From assembly GCA_043788745.1 (NCBI GenBank), contig JAYVTO010000003.1, positions 1 to 64,000 of the forward strand: DNA of 64,000 nucleotides. Reading direction: 5' to 3'. Numbering within the stretch: the stretch's first letter is position 1; each line of letters begins with the position of its first letter. Shown here one piece after another: positions 36,070 to 44,301 of this stretch. The DNA is from JBBQWZ01 sp043788745. GTDB lineage: Bacteria; Acidobacteriota; Terriglobia; Bryobacterales; Bryobacteraceae. The notes beneath the pieces were generated by a model. That model was not told where the DNA came from, did not search any database, and saw nothing but the letters and a program-made list of their open reading frames with translations. Both the position numbers and the translations under genes were made by a program.

Positions 36070-37140
36070 TCACCTGCCGGGGGGCTTTTGGTTCTCCTTC
36101 GCCGGTCGGATCGAATCATTGCGATGCACGGCGAGAGTCCATTCGACAGGTATCTCGGCGGGCCGGAAGCACTCGCGCTCGTCGCACGCTTGATATCGGA
36201 GCACTCCGCGAATGGTCACCGGGGCGGTCTGATCGTGCTCTCTCGGCAGCGTTCTTTCAAAGACGCCGCGATCGGAGATCACAATATCCTGGCTCACTCT
36301 GAACTTGCCTCTGAACACCGGCACGCGTTCTTTGATCGCTTTCAGGCGAAGAACCGTTGACGGCGGATACGAGACAGGCCGCGTGAGAAACTCAATGCCC
36401 TGGGTCAGCACCATTTCGACCGGCTTGTAGCCGACCGCGCCAGGCGCGTAGAGATGGACACCCTTCGACAGACCAATCTCCAGCCCCAGCGTGACCCGCG
36501 TGCCGGGGCTGACGGCGCGATCGGATTGAAATAATTCCACCTCCAAGTGCGGACCAGATCGCCGCTCGCCACGTTTCTCAATCACCTCTGGGAACAAAAG
36601 TGTGATGACGTTGTTCGCGGAGAACCGATCGTTCCAGTTGCCGTCGACGAAACGCTCGCGGATGACGCCGTTGCGGCCAATCCAGAACCAGCCCGGATAC
36701 GCCACATCGCTCGCGCCATAGGCCGGAATATTGCTCTGTGAGTTGTCGGGGTCAAGCATCCGAAACGCTCGAATCGTTTGCGATTGCGGATCGGAAAGCA
36801 ACGGATACGCGATCTTGGCGCGCGCACCAAAGTCGCACAACGTCGCCACGTTGTCGTACGTCATCGCCGCGATTCCGAGGCCTTGGGCGCGAAATCGAGT
36901 CTCCGCCTGTTGCAACTGGACCAGTTGCTCTTTGCAGTAGGGTCACCAATCGGCGGAGCGGACGAACAGAAGCACCAAGCCGTTCGGGCCCGTCAGCGAT
37001 TGAAGCGTTCGCATAACACCCCGCTGGTCTTCCGCGGTGAACGATGGAATGGACACGCCCACTGGCAGTCCTCTTTGGTCGACGGGGATGGTTTGTGCGA
37101 ATAGGCGGGAGACGGTCAACAACGCGAGGGAGAGTCTCAT
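36070..37140 (-). CDS. predicted selenoprotein: redoxin + DsbD-alpha-like domain, in-frame TGA as selenocysteine
   Basis: Read through a single TGA (36945-36943) the gene encodes 356 residues. Signal peptide about 1-16 (MRLSLALLTVSRLFAQ). Residues ~25-175 are an AhpC/TSA-type thioredoxin fold: GVSIPSFTAEDQRG, then LVLLFVRSADW-U66-PYC69-KEQLVQLQ. The TGA falls on the first redox position of a UxxC motif, where homologues have Cys (DWCPYC). Residues ~195-340 resemble the DsbD N-terminal domain, with a Cys pair in RYQACDERECFRP. Both sides of the TGA stay in one frame and look fully conserved, and a stem-loop lies 14 bases downstream. The likely role is periplasmic thiol-disulfide or peroxide chemistry. 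The alternative is a nonsense mutation. No selA, selB, selC or selD is in the window. An upstream in-frame extension to 37188 is less likely. Confidence 0.75.
36912..36928 (-). promoter_or_regulatory. candidate bacterial SECIS stem-loop
   Basis: In the mRNA, 14 bases after the UGA, GCAACUG-GUC-CAGUUGC forms a perfect 7-bp stem with a GUC loop. The loop G and U are about 22 and 23 bases past the UGA, near the position (19-21) of the SelB-contacting G-G-U in E. coli fdhF. The stem overlaps codons for EQLVQLQ, as expected for a coding-region SECIS. The triloop is smaller than usual, but opening the closing G-C pair gives five bases. Confidence 0.55.
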
Positions 37141-37258
37141 CGCGTACTCAGACGCGGCTGTGCCGAATCCGTTATCGTGCGTGGCCAATCATTATTCAGG
37201 CGACAGTGCCAGTTGGGCGTCCATTGCCTTGCCAGAAGGTGCCGCCGGGGCGGAGAAG

Positions 37259-37372
37259 CTACTTGGGCTGTCTGACGATCTTTAGAAGTTCGTAAGTGCC
37301 ACGTGCGGTACGAAAATAGAAGCGCCAATCGTCATTCACTCGGCCCTGCAAACGTGAGCAAGCGACGTTCAC
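37259..37372 (-). pseudogene. C-terminal relic of RelE/ParE-type toxin
   Basis: A GTG that overlaps the frameshift-corrected antitoxin stop would start VNVACSRLQGRVNDDWRFYFRTARGTYELLKIVRQPK. RVNDDWRFYFR is the core strand of RelE/HigB-type toxins (RVNDxWRxxFR). The N-terminal two thirds of the toxin are missing, so the product would be inactive. An open frame extends upstream to 37561 but that part overlaps the antitoxin and is a shadow. Confidence 0.5.
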
Positions 37373-37649
37373 CGCAATTGGCGCTTGCGGCGTCTCGCTT
37401 TTCGGTTGGCATTCGCGTTCAGCGAAGCCATCAATGCCTCGGCCAATGAAAACGGCCCTTTGCCTTTCCAGAATCCATCTCGGCGAGCGCTTGATCCATG
37501 TCTCGATCAACGACAGCCTTCGGGGTGAGCGTATTCTTCCCGCGCTCGATCCTGGCTTCAAAGATGTCCCCGATGCCGATGCGGACCTGTTCGCGGATCG
37601 CGATTGGAATCACTACTTGAAGCTTGCTCTTTACAGTGACGAGTGCCAT
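37369..37649 (-). pseudogene. AbrB/MazE-type antitoxin with frameshift
   Basis: The frame begins MALVTVKSKLQVVIPIAIREQVRIGIGDIFEARIERG, a swapped-hairpin AbrB DNA-binding domain, and runs to DMDQALAEMDSGKAKG, then stops early at 37431 (GRFHWPRH). One base inserted in the run AAGGGCC restores GPFSLAEALMASLNANANRKARRRKRQLR to a stop at 37369, which is the usual tail of this antitoxin type. Either the gene has a single-base deletion or the sequence has an error at the G run. Confidence 0.6.
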
Positions 37650-37746
37650 GGCGCGCCGTTTAACTATGCACGCTTCTAACTTGAGGACATCGCAGGATCG
37701 GCATCCGTCCGCGCCGCCCTGAGTCCCACCGATCTATAATCGCGGA

Positions 37747-38922
37747 GTGAAGCTATTCGCCCTGCTTGCCCTTGCGACCGTGGCTGTCGCCGCCGACGCC
37801 CCTTTCTTCAAGTCGGAACTCGTCTTTCCATTGGAGAAGTGGCACAACCACGCGTCGTGCATCGTGGAACTGCCGAACCGCGATCTGTTCGTCATCTGGT
37901 ATCACGGCTCCGGCGAACGAACGGCGGACGACGTGAAGATCGAAGGCGCACGGCTCGCAAAGGGCCGCGAGCGCTGGAGCCCGCGCTACGACATCGCGGA
38001 CACGCCGGGCTTTCCGGACACCAATCCGACCATGTTCCTCGACAACGACAAGCGCCTGTGGTTGATGTGGCAGGTGATCATTGCGAACCAGTGGGAAACG
38101 GCGTTGACGAAGTATAAGATCTCTACCGACTACTTGAAGCTGGGCGCGCCCGCCTGGTCGGAGAGCGAAGTATTGCTGTTTGTTCCGCGCAACTTTGAAG
38201 CGAGCACGAAGAAGCAAATGGAAGGCATGGAGTACACGGAGAAGTATCGGAAGTATCTTTTTGAGAAAGCCGGCGACAAATATTACTCTCGCATGGGTTG
38301 GATGACGCGGGCGCATCCGCAGCAGTTGGCGAGCGGACGCATTGTCATTCCGCTGTACTCCGACGGCTATTCGTTTTCGCTGATGGCGATCTCGGACGAC
38401 AAGGGCAAGACCTGGCAGACCAGCGAGCCGCTTGTCGGCGGCGGCAACATTCAGCCGTCGATCGTGCAAAAGAAAGACGGAACGCTGGTCGCGTACATGC
38501 GCGATAACGGTCCGCCACCGAAGCGCGTGCACATGGCGACTTCGAAGGACGAAGGCGTCACGTGGTCGAAGGTGGTCGACTCCGAGATTCCGAATCCGGG
38601 CACGGGCATGGAGGTCATCGTGATGCGCGATGGGCGTTGGGCGATGGCCTACAACGATCTCGAGAAGGGCCGGCATTCGCTCGCTGTTTCGCTATCCGAC
38701 GACGAAGGCGTGACCTGGAAATGGACGCGGAACATCGAGCGCGACGATCGTGGCGCGGGCGCGGGTTCCTTCCACTATCCGTCGATCATCCAATCGCAAG
38801 ATGGATCGCTGCATATTTCGTATTCGATCTTCCTGAATCACCTTCCGGAAGGCGCGGACCGCAAGTCGATCAAGCATGCGCACTTCAATACGGAGTGGGT
38901 GGAGGCCGGCGATCCGAAGTAG
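37747..38922 (+). CDS. exported sialidase-fold (BNR repeat) glycosidase-like protein
   Basis: 391 residues from a GTG start (signal peptide about 1-15, MKLFALLALATVAVAA). Three clear Asp-boxes: SDDKGKTWQTS, SKDEGVTWSKV and SDDEGVTWKWT. The N-terminal HNHASCIVELPNRDLFVIWYHGSGER and later NIQPSIVQKKDGTLVAYMRDNG and FHYPSIIQSQDGSLHISYS match the six-bladed sialidase-like family (exo-alpha-sialidase/neuraminidase DUF family). It is likely a periplasmic enzyme acting on an uronic or sialic acid-like sugar. It stands alone, with convergent transport genes downstream. Confidence 0.82.
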   Translation: MKLFALLALATVAVAADAPFFKSELVFPLEKWHNHASCIVELPNRDLFVIWYHGSGERTADDVKIEGARLAKGRERWSPRYDIADTPGFPDTNPTMFLDNDKRLWLMWQVIIANQWETALTKYKISTDYLKLGAPAWSESEVLLFVPRNFEASTKKQMEGMEYTEKYRKYLFEKAGDKYYSRMGWMTRAHPQQLASGRIVIPLYSDGYSFSLMAISDDKGKTWQTSEPLVGGGNIQPSIVQKKDGTLVAYMRDNGPPPKRVHMATSKDEGVTWSKVVDSEIPNPGTGMEVIVMRDGRWAMAYNDLEKGRHSLAVSLSDDEGVTWKWTRNIERDDRGAGAGSFHYPSIIQSQDGSLHISYSIFLNHLPEGADRKSIKHAHFNTEWVEAGDPK

Positions 38923-38923
38923 C

Positions 38924-40090
38924 TTAGTCCAGCTTCTTGTGGAAGCGCGAAACACTAAGGCCGAGAATCGTCACGCCGAGCACGCCGAGCGCGGTCATTT
39001 GCGGCCATAGCGTATCGGGTCCAGCGCCCTTCAAGAAGATCGCGCGGACGATTTCGACGAAGTAGCGCACGGGATTCAGGTAGGTCAGGTACTGAATCGG
39101 TATCGGCATGTTGCGGATCGGGAAGTTGAATCCGCTGAGCAGGAAGAACGGCATGAAGCACAGGAACGTCGACATCATCGCCTGCTGCTGCGTGCGGCAG
39201 ATGGTGGAGACGAACAGCCCCGCGCCGAGCGTGGTCAATAGAAACAGCCCGGCACACACCATCAATAGGAGAAAGCTCCCGCGGAACGGTACGTGGAAGA
39301 TCAGCAGCGATGCCGCGAATACGAGGATTGTATCGGCGAAGCCGATCAGCGCGAAAGGAATCGTTTTGCCCAGGATCAGTTCGATCGGCTTGATCGGCGT
39401 CACCATCAGTTGCTCCATCGTGCCGATCTCTTTCTCCCGGACGATCGCCATTGCGGTGAGCGAGAGCGTGACAAGCGTGATGATGTTGACGATGACCCCG
39501 GGGATGAAATAGTTCCGGCTGCGGAGGTCCGCATTGAACCAAACACGCGGCCGCACCGATAGCTGCGGAATTGTGACGTGAATCGGTGCGCCGGACTGCA
39601 CGGTTCGCGCGACCGACTTGATCCTTTGCTGTTCCTGCAGCATCTCCGCGGAGAAGCGCGCAATCGTCCGGCCGGCATAGCTGGTGACAATCGAGGCCGT
39701 GTTCGAGTTGGTGCCTTCGACAAGCACTTGCACTTCGGACTCGCGACCACGCTGCAGATCGCGCCCAAAGCCGGGCAACAAGCGGACGACGCCTTCCACT
39801 TTCGAGCGATCCATGAGATCGTGCAGTTCGGTGTCGTTCTGAGGGGTCGCAATCACTCTGAAGCGGCCAGAGCCTTCGAACGCAGCGCGGAGTTCACGGC
39901 TCTGCTGCGTGCGATCGCCGTCCATCCAGCCGATCCGCGCTTGCTCGACGTCGAGGTTTACGGCGAAACCAAAGACCATCAGCTGAATCATCGGAGGCGC
40001 GAGCAACATGCCGCGCATGCGTGGCTCGCGGAGAGCCTGCCGCAACTCCTTGCGGACGATGACCAGAATTCGTTCGATCGATGGAGACAT
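38924..40090 (-). CDS. ABC-2 type export permease (YbhR-like)
   Basis: 388 residues. N-terminal VRKELRQALREPRMRGMLLAPPMIQLMVFGFAVNLDV carries the first helix, followed by a ~130-residue periplasmic domain, then five more helices (from about residue 180: NYFIPGVIVNIITLVTLSLTAMAIVREKEIGTMEQLMVTPIKPIELILGKTIPFALIG). The EKEIGTMEQL segment is the coupling helix that touches the ATPase. It is the last gene of the seven-gene exporter operon, three bases after the other permease. Confidence 0.9.
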   Translation of the reverse strand: MSPSIERILVIVRKELRQALREPRMRGMLLAPPMIQLMVFGFAVNLDVEQARIGWMDGDRTQQSRELRAAFEGSGRFRVIATPQNDTELHDLMDRSKVEGVVRLLPGFGRDLQRGRESEVQVLVEGTNSNTASIVTSYAGRTIARFSAEMLQEQQRIKSVARTVQSGAPIHVTIPQLSVRPRVWFNADLRSRNYFIPGVIVNIITLVTLSLTAMAIVREKEIGTMEQLMVTPIKPIELILGKTIPFALIGFADTILVFAASLLIFHVPFRGSFLLLMVCAGLFLLTTLGAGLFVSTICRTQQQAMMSTFLCFMPFFLLSGFNFPIRNMPIPIQYLTYLNPVRYFVEIVRAIFLKGAGPDTLWPQMTALGVLGVTILGLSVSRFHKKLD

Positions 40091-40093
40091 GAG

Positions 40094-41227
40094 TTACGCT
40101 ATTTTCTGTCGCATTTTACGCGTGGTCGCGACGAATACCAGGCCGCCGTAGACGATTAGCAGGAGAATTTCGAACGACAACAGACGCAGGCCGATGCCTT
40201 TGAGAAAGATGCCCTTGATCGCAGTAATGAAATAGCGCGCAGGCACCAGGTACGAAATGATCTGAATGGGGATGGGCATGTTCTCGGTCGAATACAGGAA
40301 GCCGGAAAGCAGGAACGCCGGCAGAAACGAAGTGAGCGTTCCAAGTTGATAGGCCATTAGCTGGTTGCGTGTGATGGCCGAGAGAAATACGCCCCAACAC
40401 AACGCGCCAAAGAGAAATACGAAGCACGTGAAGATCAGCAGAAACGTACTGCCGCGCATTGGGACGTCGAACACGAAGATGCCGATTAGCAAGCAGATCG
40501 CCATGTCGGCGACGCCGATCAGGAAGAATGCGCCGAGCTTTCCGAGGACAATCTCCGCAGCGCGGGCGGGCGTCGAAAGCAACTGCTCCATCGTTCCGTT
40601 CTCCCATTCGCGCGCGATGGTCAGCGACGTAAGTAGCGAAGCGATGATCATGATGATGACGGCGATCAAGCCCGGCACGATGTAGTTGCGCGACTTCAGA
40701 TCGGTGTTATACCAGACGCGCACACGAGCGTCGATGGGCGGCGCGATGCGGCCCGCGCCCTTCTGAATCTGCGTTGCCGAGCGCAGATTCTGGCCGTAGC
40801 TTCGCGTGAGCGATTCGACGTAGCCTTGGGCGATGGATGCGGTATTTGAGTCGCTGCCATCCAACAACACCTGCAGTTGCGCGCTGCGCCCGGCAAGCAG
40901 ATCCGCACCAAATGTTTCTGGAATCACGACGGCGGCGAGGCACTTCGATTGGTCGATGCAGCGCTCGATCTCGGCGTAGCTCGAAGCGTACCCGAGGACC
41001 TGGAAATAGCGCGATCCGGTGAATTGCTGCAGCATCTCGCGGCTCTGCGGAGACTGATCGCGATCGAAAACCAGCGTGCTGATGCGATCGACGTCGAGGC
41101 TCAGGGCCCAGCCGAACATCGCGAGCATCACCAATGGCAGTAGCAGGGCCATCACGAGACTGAGGGAGTCTCTGACGATGTGGAGCAGTTCTTTGCGCGC
41201 GATGGCGCGAAGGCGAATCCAGTTCAT
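40094..41227 (-). CDS. ABC-2 type export permease (YbhS-like)
   Basis: 377 residues with the same plan as its downstream neighbour: one N-terminal helix (SLVMALLLPLVMLAMFGWALSLDV), a periplasmic domain of about 130 residues, then five helices; the coupling segment is EWENGTMEQLLSTPARAAEIVLGKLGAF. The two permeases together form the membrane channel. Its start overlaps the ATPase stop by four bases, which supports co-translation. Confidence 0.9.
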   Translation of the reverse strand: MNWIRLRAIARKELLHIVRDSLSLVMALLLPLVMLAMFGWALSLDVDRISTLVFDRDQSPQSREMLQQFTGSRYFQVLGYASSYAEIERCIDQSKCLAAVVIPETFGADLLAGRSAQLQVLLDGSDSNTASIAQGYVESLTRSYGQNLRSATQIQKGAGRIAPPIDARVRVWYNTDLKSRNYIVPGLIAVIIMIIASLLTSLTIAREWENGTMEQLLSTPARAAEIVLGKLGAFFLIGVADMAICLLIGIFVFDVPMRGSTFLLIFTCFVFLFGALCWGVFLSAITRNQLMAYQLGTLTSFLPAFLLSGFLYSTENMPIPIQIISYLVPARYFITAIKGIFLKGIGLRLLSFEILLLIVYGGLVFVATTRKMRQKIA

Positions 41228-42189
41228 CGTGCCACCGTATCCTTTTTCTCTTTGTCTTCGCGTTCGATGAGGGCGACGAAGACATCCTCCATGGAAGGCT
41301 CAATCCGGCGCAGTTCCACAATCTCGATACTGGTTTTCGCAAGCGCTTCGCGGACCGCTTGCTCACCGCGCACCGCATCTTGGACGGCGACGTGAAGGCC
41401 GCCTCCGAATACTGCCGTGTCCAGAATTCCCGGCGCGTTCTCGATCGCTGTCATTGCATCCCGCAAGTCGCTGCTTTCGAGATAAAACAGGTGATGATCG
41501 GAGATCGAGAGTTTCAGTTCCGCGGGCGAACCAAGCGCGATCATCTTGCCGTGATACATCAGGGCAATGCGGTTGCAGTATTCGGCCTCGTCCATGTAGT
41601 GCGTCGACACGAAGATGGTATGGCCTTCGGCGGACAACGAGTAGATCAGTTCCCAGAACCGGCGTCGCGCGATGGGATCGACACCGGAGGTCGGTTCATC
41701 AAGAAACAGGATCGGCGGCTGGTGGAGAATGGCGCAGCCTAACGCAAGACGCTGTTTCCAGCCTCCGGAGAGCAGCGACGTTTTCTCGCTCCGGCGGTCC
41801 TCGAGGCCCGCCATCTTGAGCACGTAGTTCTTACGCGCCTCGCGCTTGTCGCGCGGCACGCCGTAAATGCCGGAGAAGAAGTCGATGTTCTCTTCGACCA
41901 TCAGGTCGTCGTAGAGCGAGAACTTCTGCGACATGTAACCGATGTTCTGCTTGATCTCTTCCGACTGCGTTCGGACATCGAAGCCGCCGACCGTTGCGTC
42001 GCCGCTAGTCTGTTCCAGCAGCCCGCAGAGAATGCGAATGGTCGTCGACTTTCCCGCGCCGTTGGGTCCGAGAAAGCCGAAGATCTCGCCGCGCTGCACT
42101 TCGAGGTTGACGCGGTCCACCGCCACAAAGTCGCCGAAGCGCTTCGTGAGATTCCGGATGTCGAGCGCGAGGCCGGAATCAGGCGGCAC
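41224..42189 (-). CDS. ABC transporter ATPase (second half of a YbhF-like pair)
   Basis: About 321 residues from GTG at 42189, chosen because CAGGAG lies seven bases upstream; an in-frame TTG at 42234 lies deeper inside the upstream gene. Walker A GPNGAGKSTT, signature SGGWKQRLALG (Trp replacing the usual Gln-Gln-Arg context), Walker B ILFLDEPTSGVDP, H-loop VSTHYMDEAEY. It pairs with the ATPase encoded immediately upstream; in E. coli YbhF the two are fused in one polypeptide. Confidence 0.9.
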   Translation of the reverse strand: MPPDSGLALDIRNLTKRFGDFVAVDRVNLEVQRGEIFGFLGPNGAGKSTTIRILCGLLEQTSGDATVGGFDVRTQSEEIKQNIGYMSQKFSLYDDLMVEENIDFFSGIYGVPRDKREARKNYVLKMAGLEDRRSEKTSLLSGGWKQRLALGCAILHQPPILFLDEPTSGVDPIARRRFWELIYSLSAEGHTIFVSTHYMDEAEYCNRIALMYHGKMIALGSPAELKLSISDHHLFYLESSDLRDAMTAIENAPGILDTAVFGGGLHVAVQDAVRGEQAVREALAKTSIEIVELRRIEPSMEDVFVALIEREDKEKKDTVAR

Positions 42190-43114
42190 GCTGCAGCTCC
42201 TGTTTGCTGACCAGGGCGATGAAGACGTCTTCAAGGGACGGCGTCATCGGCTCGAAGTCCGCCGCAACGGGCATCGCGGCACGCACTTCGGCAACGGGCG
42301 GTGCGCTAGTGGTCAAGAAAACGTGCAGCTTGAGGCCCGATGGCTCGGCGCTCAGGACATCGGGCCGAGCGCGCAGGGCGTCACGCACGGCGCGGAGGTC
42401 AGGGCTGGTCACTTCGTAACAGGGCTCCGAGAGACTGCGACGCAATCGTTGCGGCGCGTCGCATTCGATCAGGCGTCCGCGATGCATTAATCCGACGCGA
42501 TTGCAACGCTCGGCTTCGTCGAGATACGCGGTGGTTACGAAAACCGTCAGGCCGTCTTTTACCAGCTGATACAGAATCGCCCAAAAATCGCGGCGCGAAA
42601 CCGGATCGACTCCGTTCGTGGGTTCATCGAGAAACAGAATCTGCGGGTGGTGTAGCAGCGTGCACATCAGCGCCAGCTTTTGCTTCATGCCGCCGGAAAG
42701 TTTACCAGCCGGCCGTGCGCGAAAAGGCTCCATGCGCGTCATCCGCAGGAGCTCAGTCATCAGCTTGTCGCGTGCCGCGCCGACGACGCCGAACAGGTCG
42801 CCGTAGAAGATCATGTTCTCTTCGACAGTAAGATCCGTATAGAGGCCAAAGCGCTGCGCCATGTAGCCGATGCGATCACGGACCGCGTCGACATTCTTCG
42901 CCACATCCTCGCCGGCAATCAGAATTTGACCCTCGGTGGGATCCATGAGACCGCACAGCATACGAAGCGTTGTCGTCTTGCCTGCGCCGTCCGGACCGAC
43001 GAGGCCAAAGATCTCACCACGCGGAATCGCGAGATCGATGTGATCCACCGCGGTGAGTGCGCCGAACTTCCGGGCGAGGCCGCGGATCTCAATGATCGGT
43101 GACTCGGGGGTCAC
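42179..43114 (-). CDS. ABC transporter ATPase (first half of a YbhF-like pair)
   Basis: 311 residues, GTG start overlapping the HlyD stop by four bases. Walker A GPDGAGKTTTL, signature LSGGMKQKLALM, Walker B ILFLDEPTNGVDP, H-loop VTTAYLDEAERCNR, in which the usual His is Tyr-flanked Ala-Tyr (TTAYLDEA): the switch histidine is replaced, hinting at a degenerate catalytic site like that of the first half of YbhF. Overlaps the next ATPase gene. Cytoplasmic, bound to the two permeases. Confidence 0.9.
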   Translation of the reverse strand: MTPESPIIEIRGLARKFGALTAVDHIDLAIPRGEIFGLVGPDGAGKTTTLRMLCGLMDPTEGQILIAGEDVAKNVDAVRDRIGYMAQRFGLYTDLTVEENMIFYGDLFGVVGAARDKLMTELLRMTRMEPFRARPAGKLSGGMKQKLALMCTLLHHPQILFLDEPTNGVDPVSRRDFWAILYQLVKDGLTVFVTTAYLDEAERCNRVGLMHRGRLIECDAPQRLRRSLSEPCYEVTSPDLRAVRDALRARPDVLSAEPSGLKLHVFLTTSAPPVAEVRAAMPVAADFEPMTPSLEDVFIALVSKQELQRAA

Positions 43115-44283
43115 AATAGGATCTCTCCATCCACAGGCATGTTGCTCTTGAGTTCGTGCCGCGGGTTCGCGACTTCAACCTTGATGCGATACACGAGCTT
43201 CACGCGTTCTTCCTTCGTTTGAATTTGCTTCGGCGTGAATTCGGCTTCAGACGCGATAAAGCTGATGCGGCCCTCGTACTCTTTGCCGCTGCGCGAGTCG
43301 GTCAGCAAGCGCACCTTGCCGCCGATCTTTACGCGATCGAGATCGCGCTCGTTGATGTAGGCCCGAAGCCACGGATGGTCGAGATCGCCGATTGTGACGA
43401 TCGTCGCTCCGGCAGCGACGATCTCACCGATCTCCGCGCTCTTCACAAGGACGACGCCGTCGACCGGCGAGTAGATGTCGGCGTCGGTGATCTGCGTCTG
43501 CGTAATCGCAAGTTGCGCCTTGCTGCGATCCACTTCCGCGCGACGCGCGCCGAGTTCCTGTTCGCGACGCCTCAGATCCAGGCGGTTCGCTTCGGCGAGC
43601 TTCAACGAAGCCCGGGCCTGATCCACTTGCGCGCGTGCAATCGCGATCTCTTCCTTGCGCGGACCTTCCTTGATCAACCCGTAACGCTGCTCGGCCTGCC
43701 GCAGCACGGCCTGCGCGCTCTGAAACTTGGTACGCGCCATGTCGAATTGCGAAGTCGAGATGTCTTCGTCTTTGTATAGCTTCTGCGCGCGATCCCAATC
43801 CAGCTTGGTCCAATCCAACTGCGTGCGCGCGTCCGCGACGGCCGCCTGTGATTGCTCGATCTCCTGCTTGCGGGAGCCGGCCATCAGTTCGCTGAGGCGC
43901 GCCTCGGCTTGGGCGATCAGAGCCTTCTTCAAATCGATGTCGCCATCGATCGTCGCCTTCTGATACTGGATGCTGGTGCCGAGCGTGGTGAACGCGTTCT
44001 CCGACGCCGCGACACCCGCCGCGTCGCGCTCTTTCTGGTGTTCGACGGAATTTCGTTCGATGCGCGCGATCAACTGGCCCTTCTTCACGAAGTCGCCTTC
44101 GCGCACGGCAAGCTCCATCAGCTTGCCCGACGCTTTGAAGGAGACATCGACCTGCGTCATCTCGAGATTGCCAGAGACCAGAATGCGACCCTTTGCTTCC
44201 GCCGCTGCAGTGGCTTGCCAATACCAATAGCCGCCCGCGGCGGCGCCAACGAGAACGAGGAGAAGTAGAATTCGTTTTGCCAT
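43111..44283 (-). CDS. HlyD-family periplasmic adaptor (YbhG-like)
   Basis: 390 residues. A single N-terminal membrane anchor (LLLLVLVGAAAGGYWYW), split biotinyl-lipoyl domain (ISVSGNLEMTQVDVSFKASGKLMELAVREGDFVKKGQLIARIE at ~35-80 and YSPVDGVVLVKSAEIGEIVAAGATI), and a long alpha-helical hairpin (about 85-245) with heptads. It joins the ABC permeases to the TolC-type channel. The neighbours on both sides overlap or are spaced by fewer than 20 bases. Confidence 0.92.
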   Translation of the reverse strand: MAKRILLLLVLVGAAAGGYWYWQATAAAEAKGRILVSGNLEMTQVDVSFKASGKLMELAVREGDFVKKGQLIARIERNSVEHQKERDAAGVAASENAFTTLGTSIQYQKATIDGDIDLKKALIAQAEARLSELMAGSRKQEIEQSQAAVADARTQLDWTKLDWDRAQKLYKDEDISTSQFDMARTKFQSAQAVLRQAEQRYGLIKEGPRKEEIAIARAQVDQARASLKLAEANRLDLRRREQELGARRAEVDRSKAQLAITQTQITDADIYSPVDGVVLVKSAEIGEIVAAGATIVTIGDLDHPWLRAYINERDLDRVKIGGKVRLLTDSRSGKEYEGRISFIASEAEFTPKQIQTKEERVKLVYRIKVEVANPRHELKSNMPVDGEILL

Positions 44284-44301
44284 TTCGTTTTTCCGCTTCG
44301 C

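Noticed and set aside
36946..37188. reading the 5' part before the TGA as a short independent protein
   Set aside because: It would end just before the redox Cys and is clearly the N-terminal half of the same thioredoxin fold whose remainder follows in frame.
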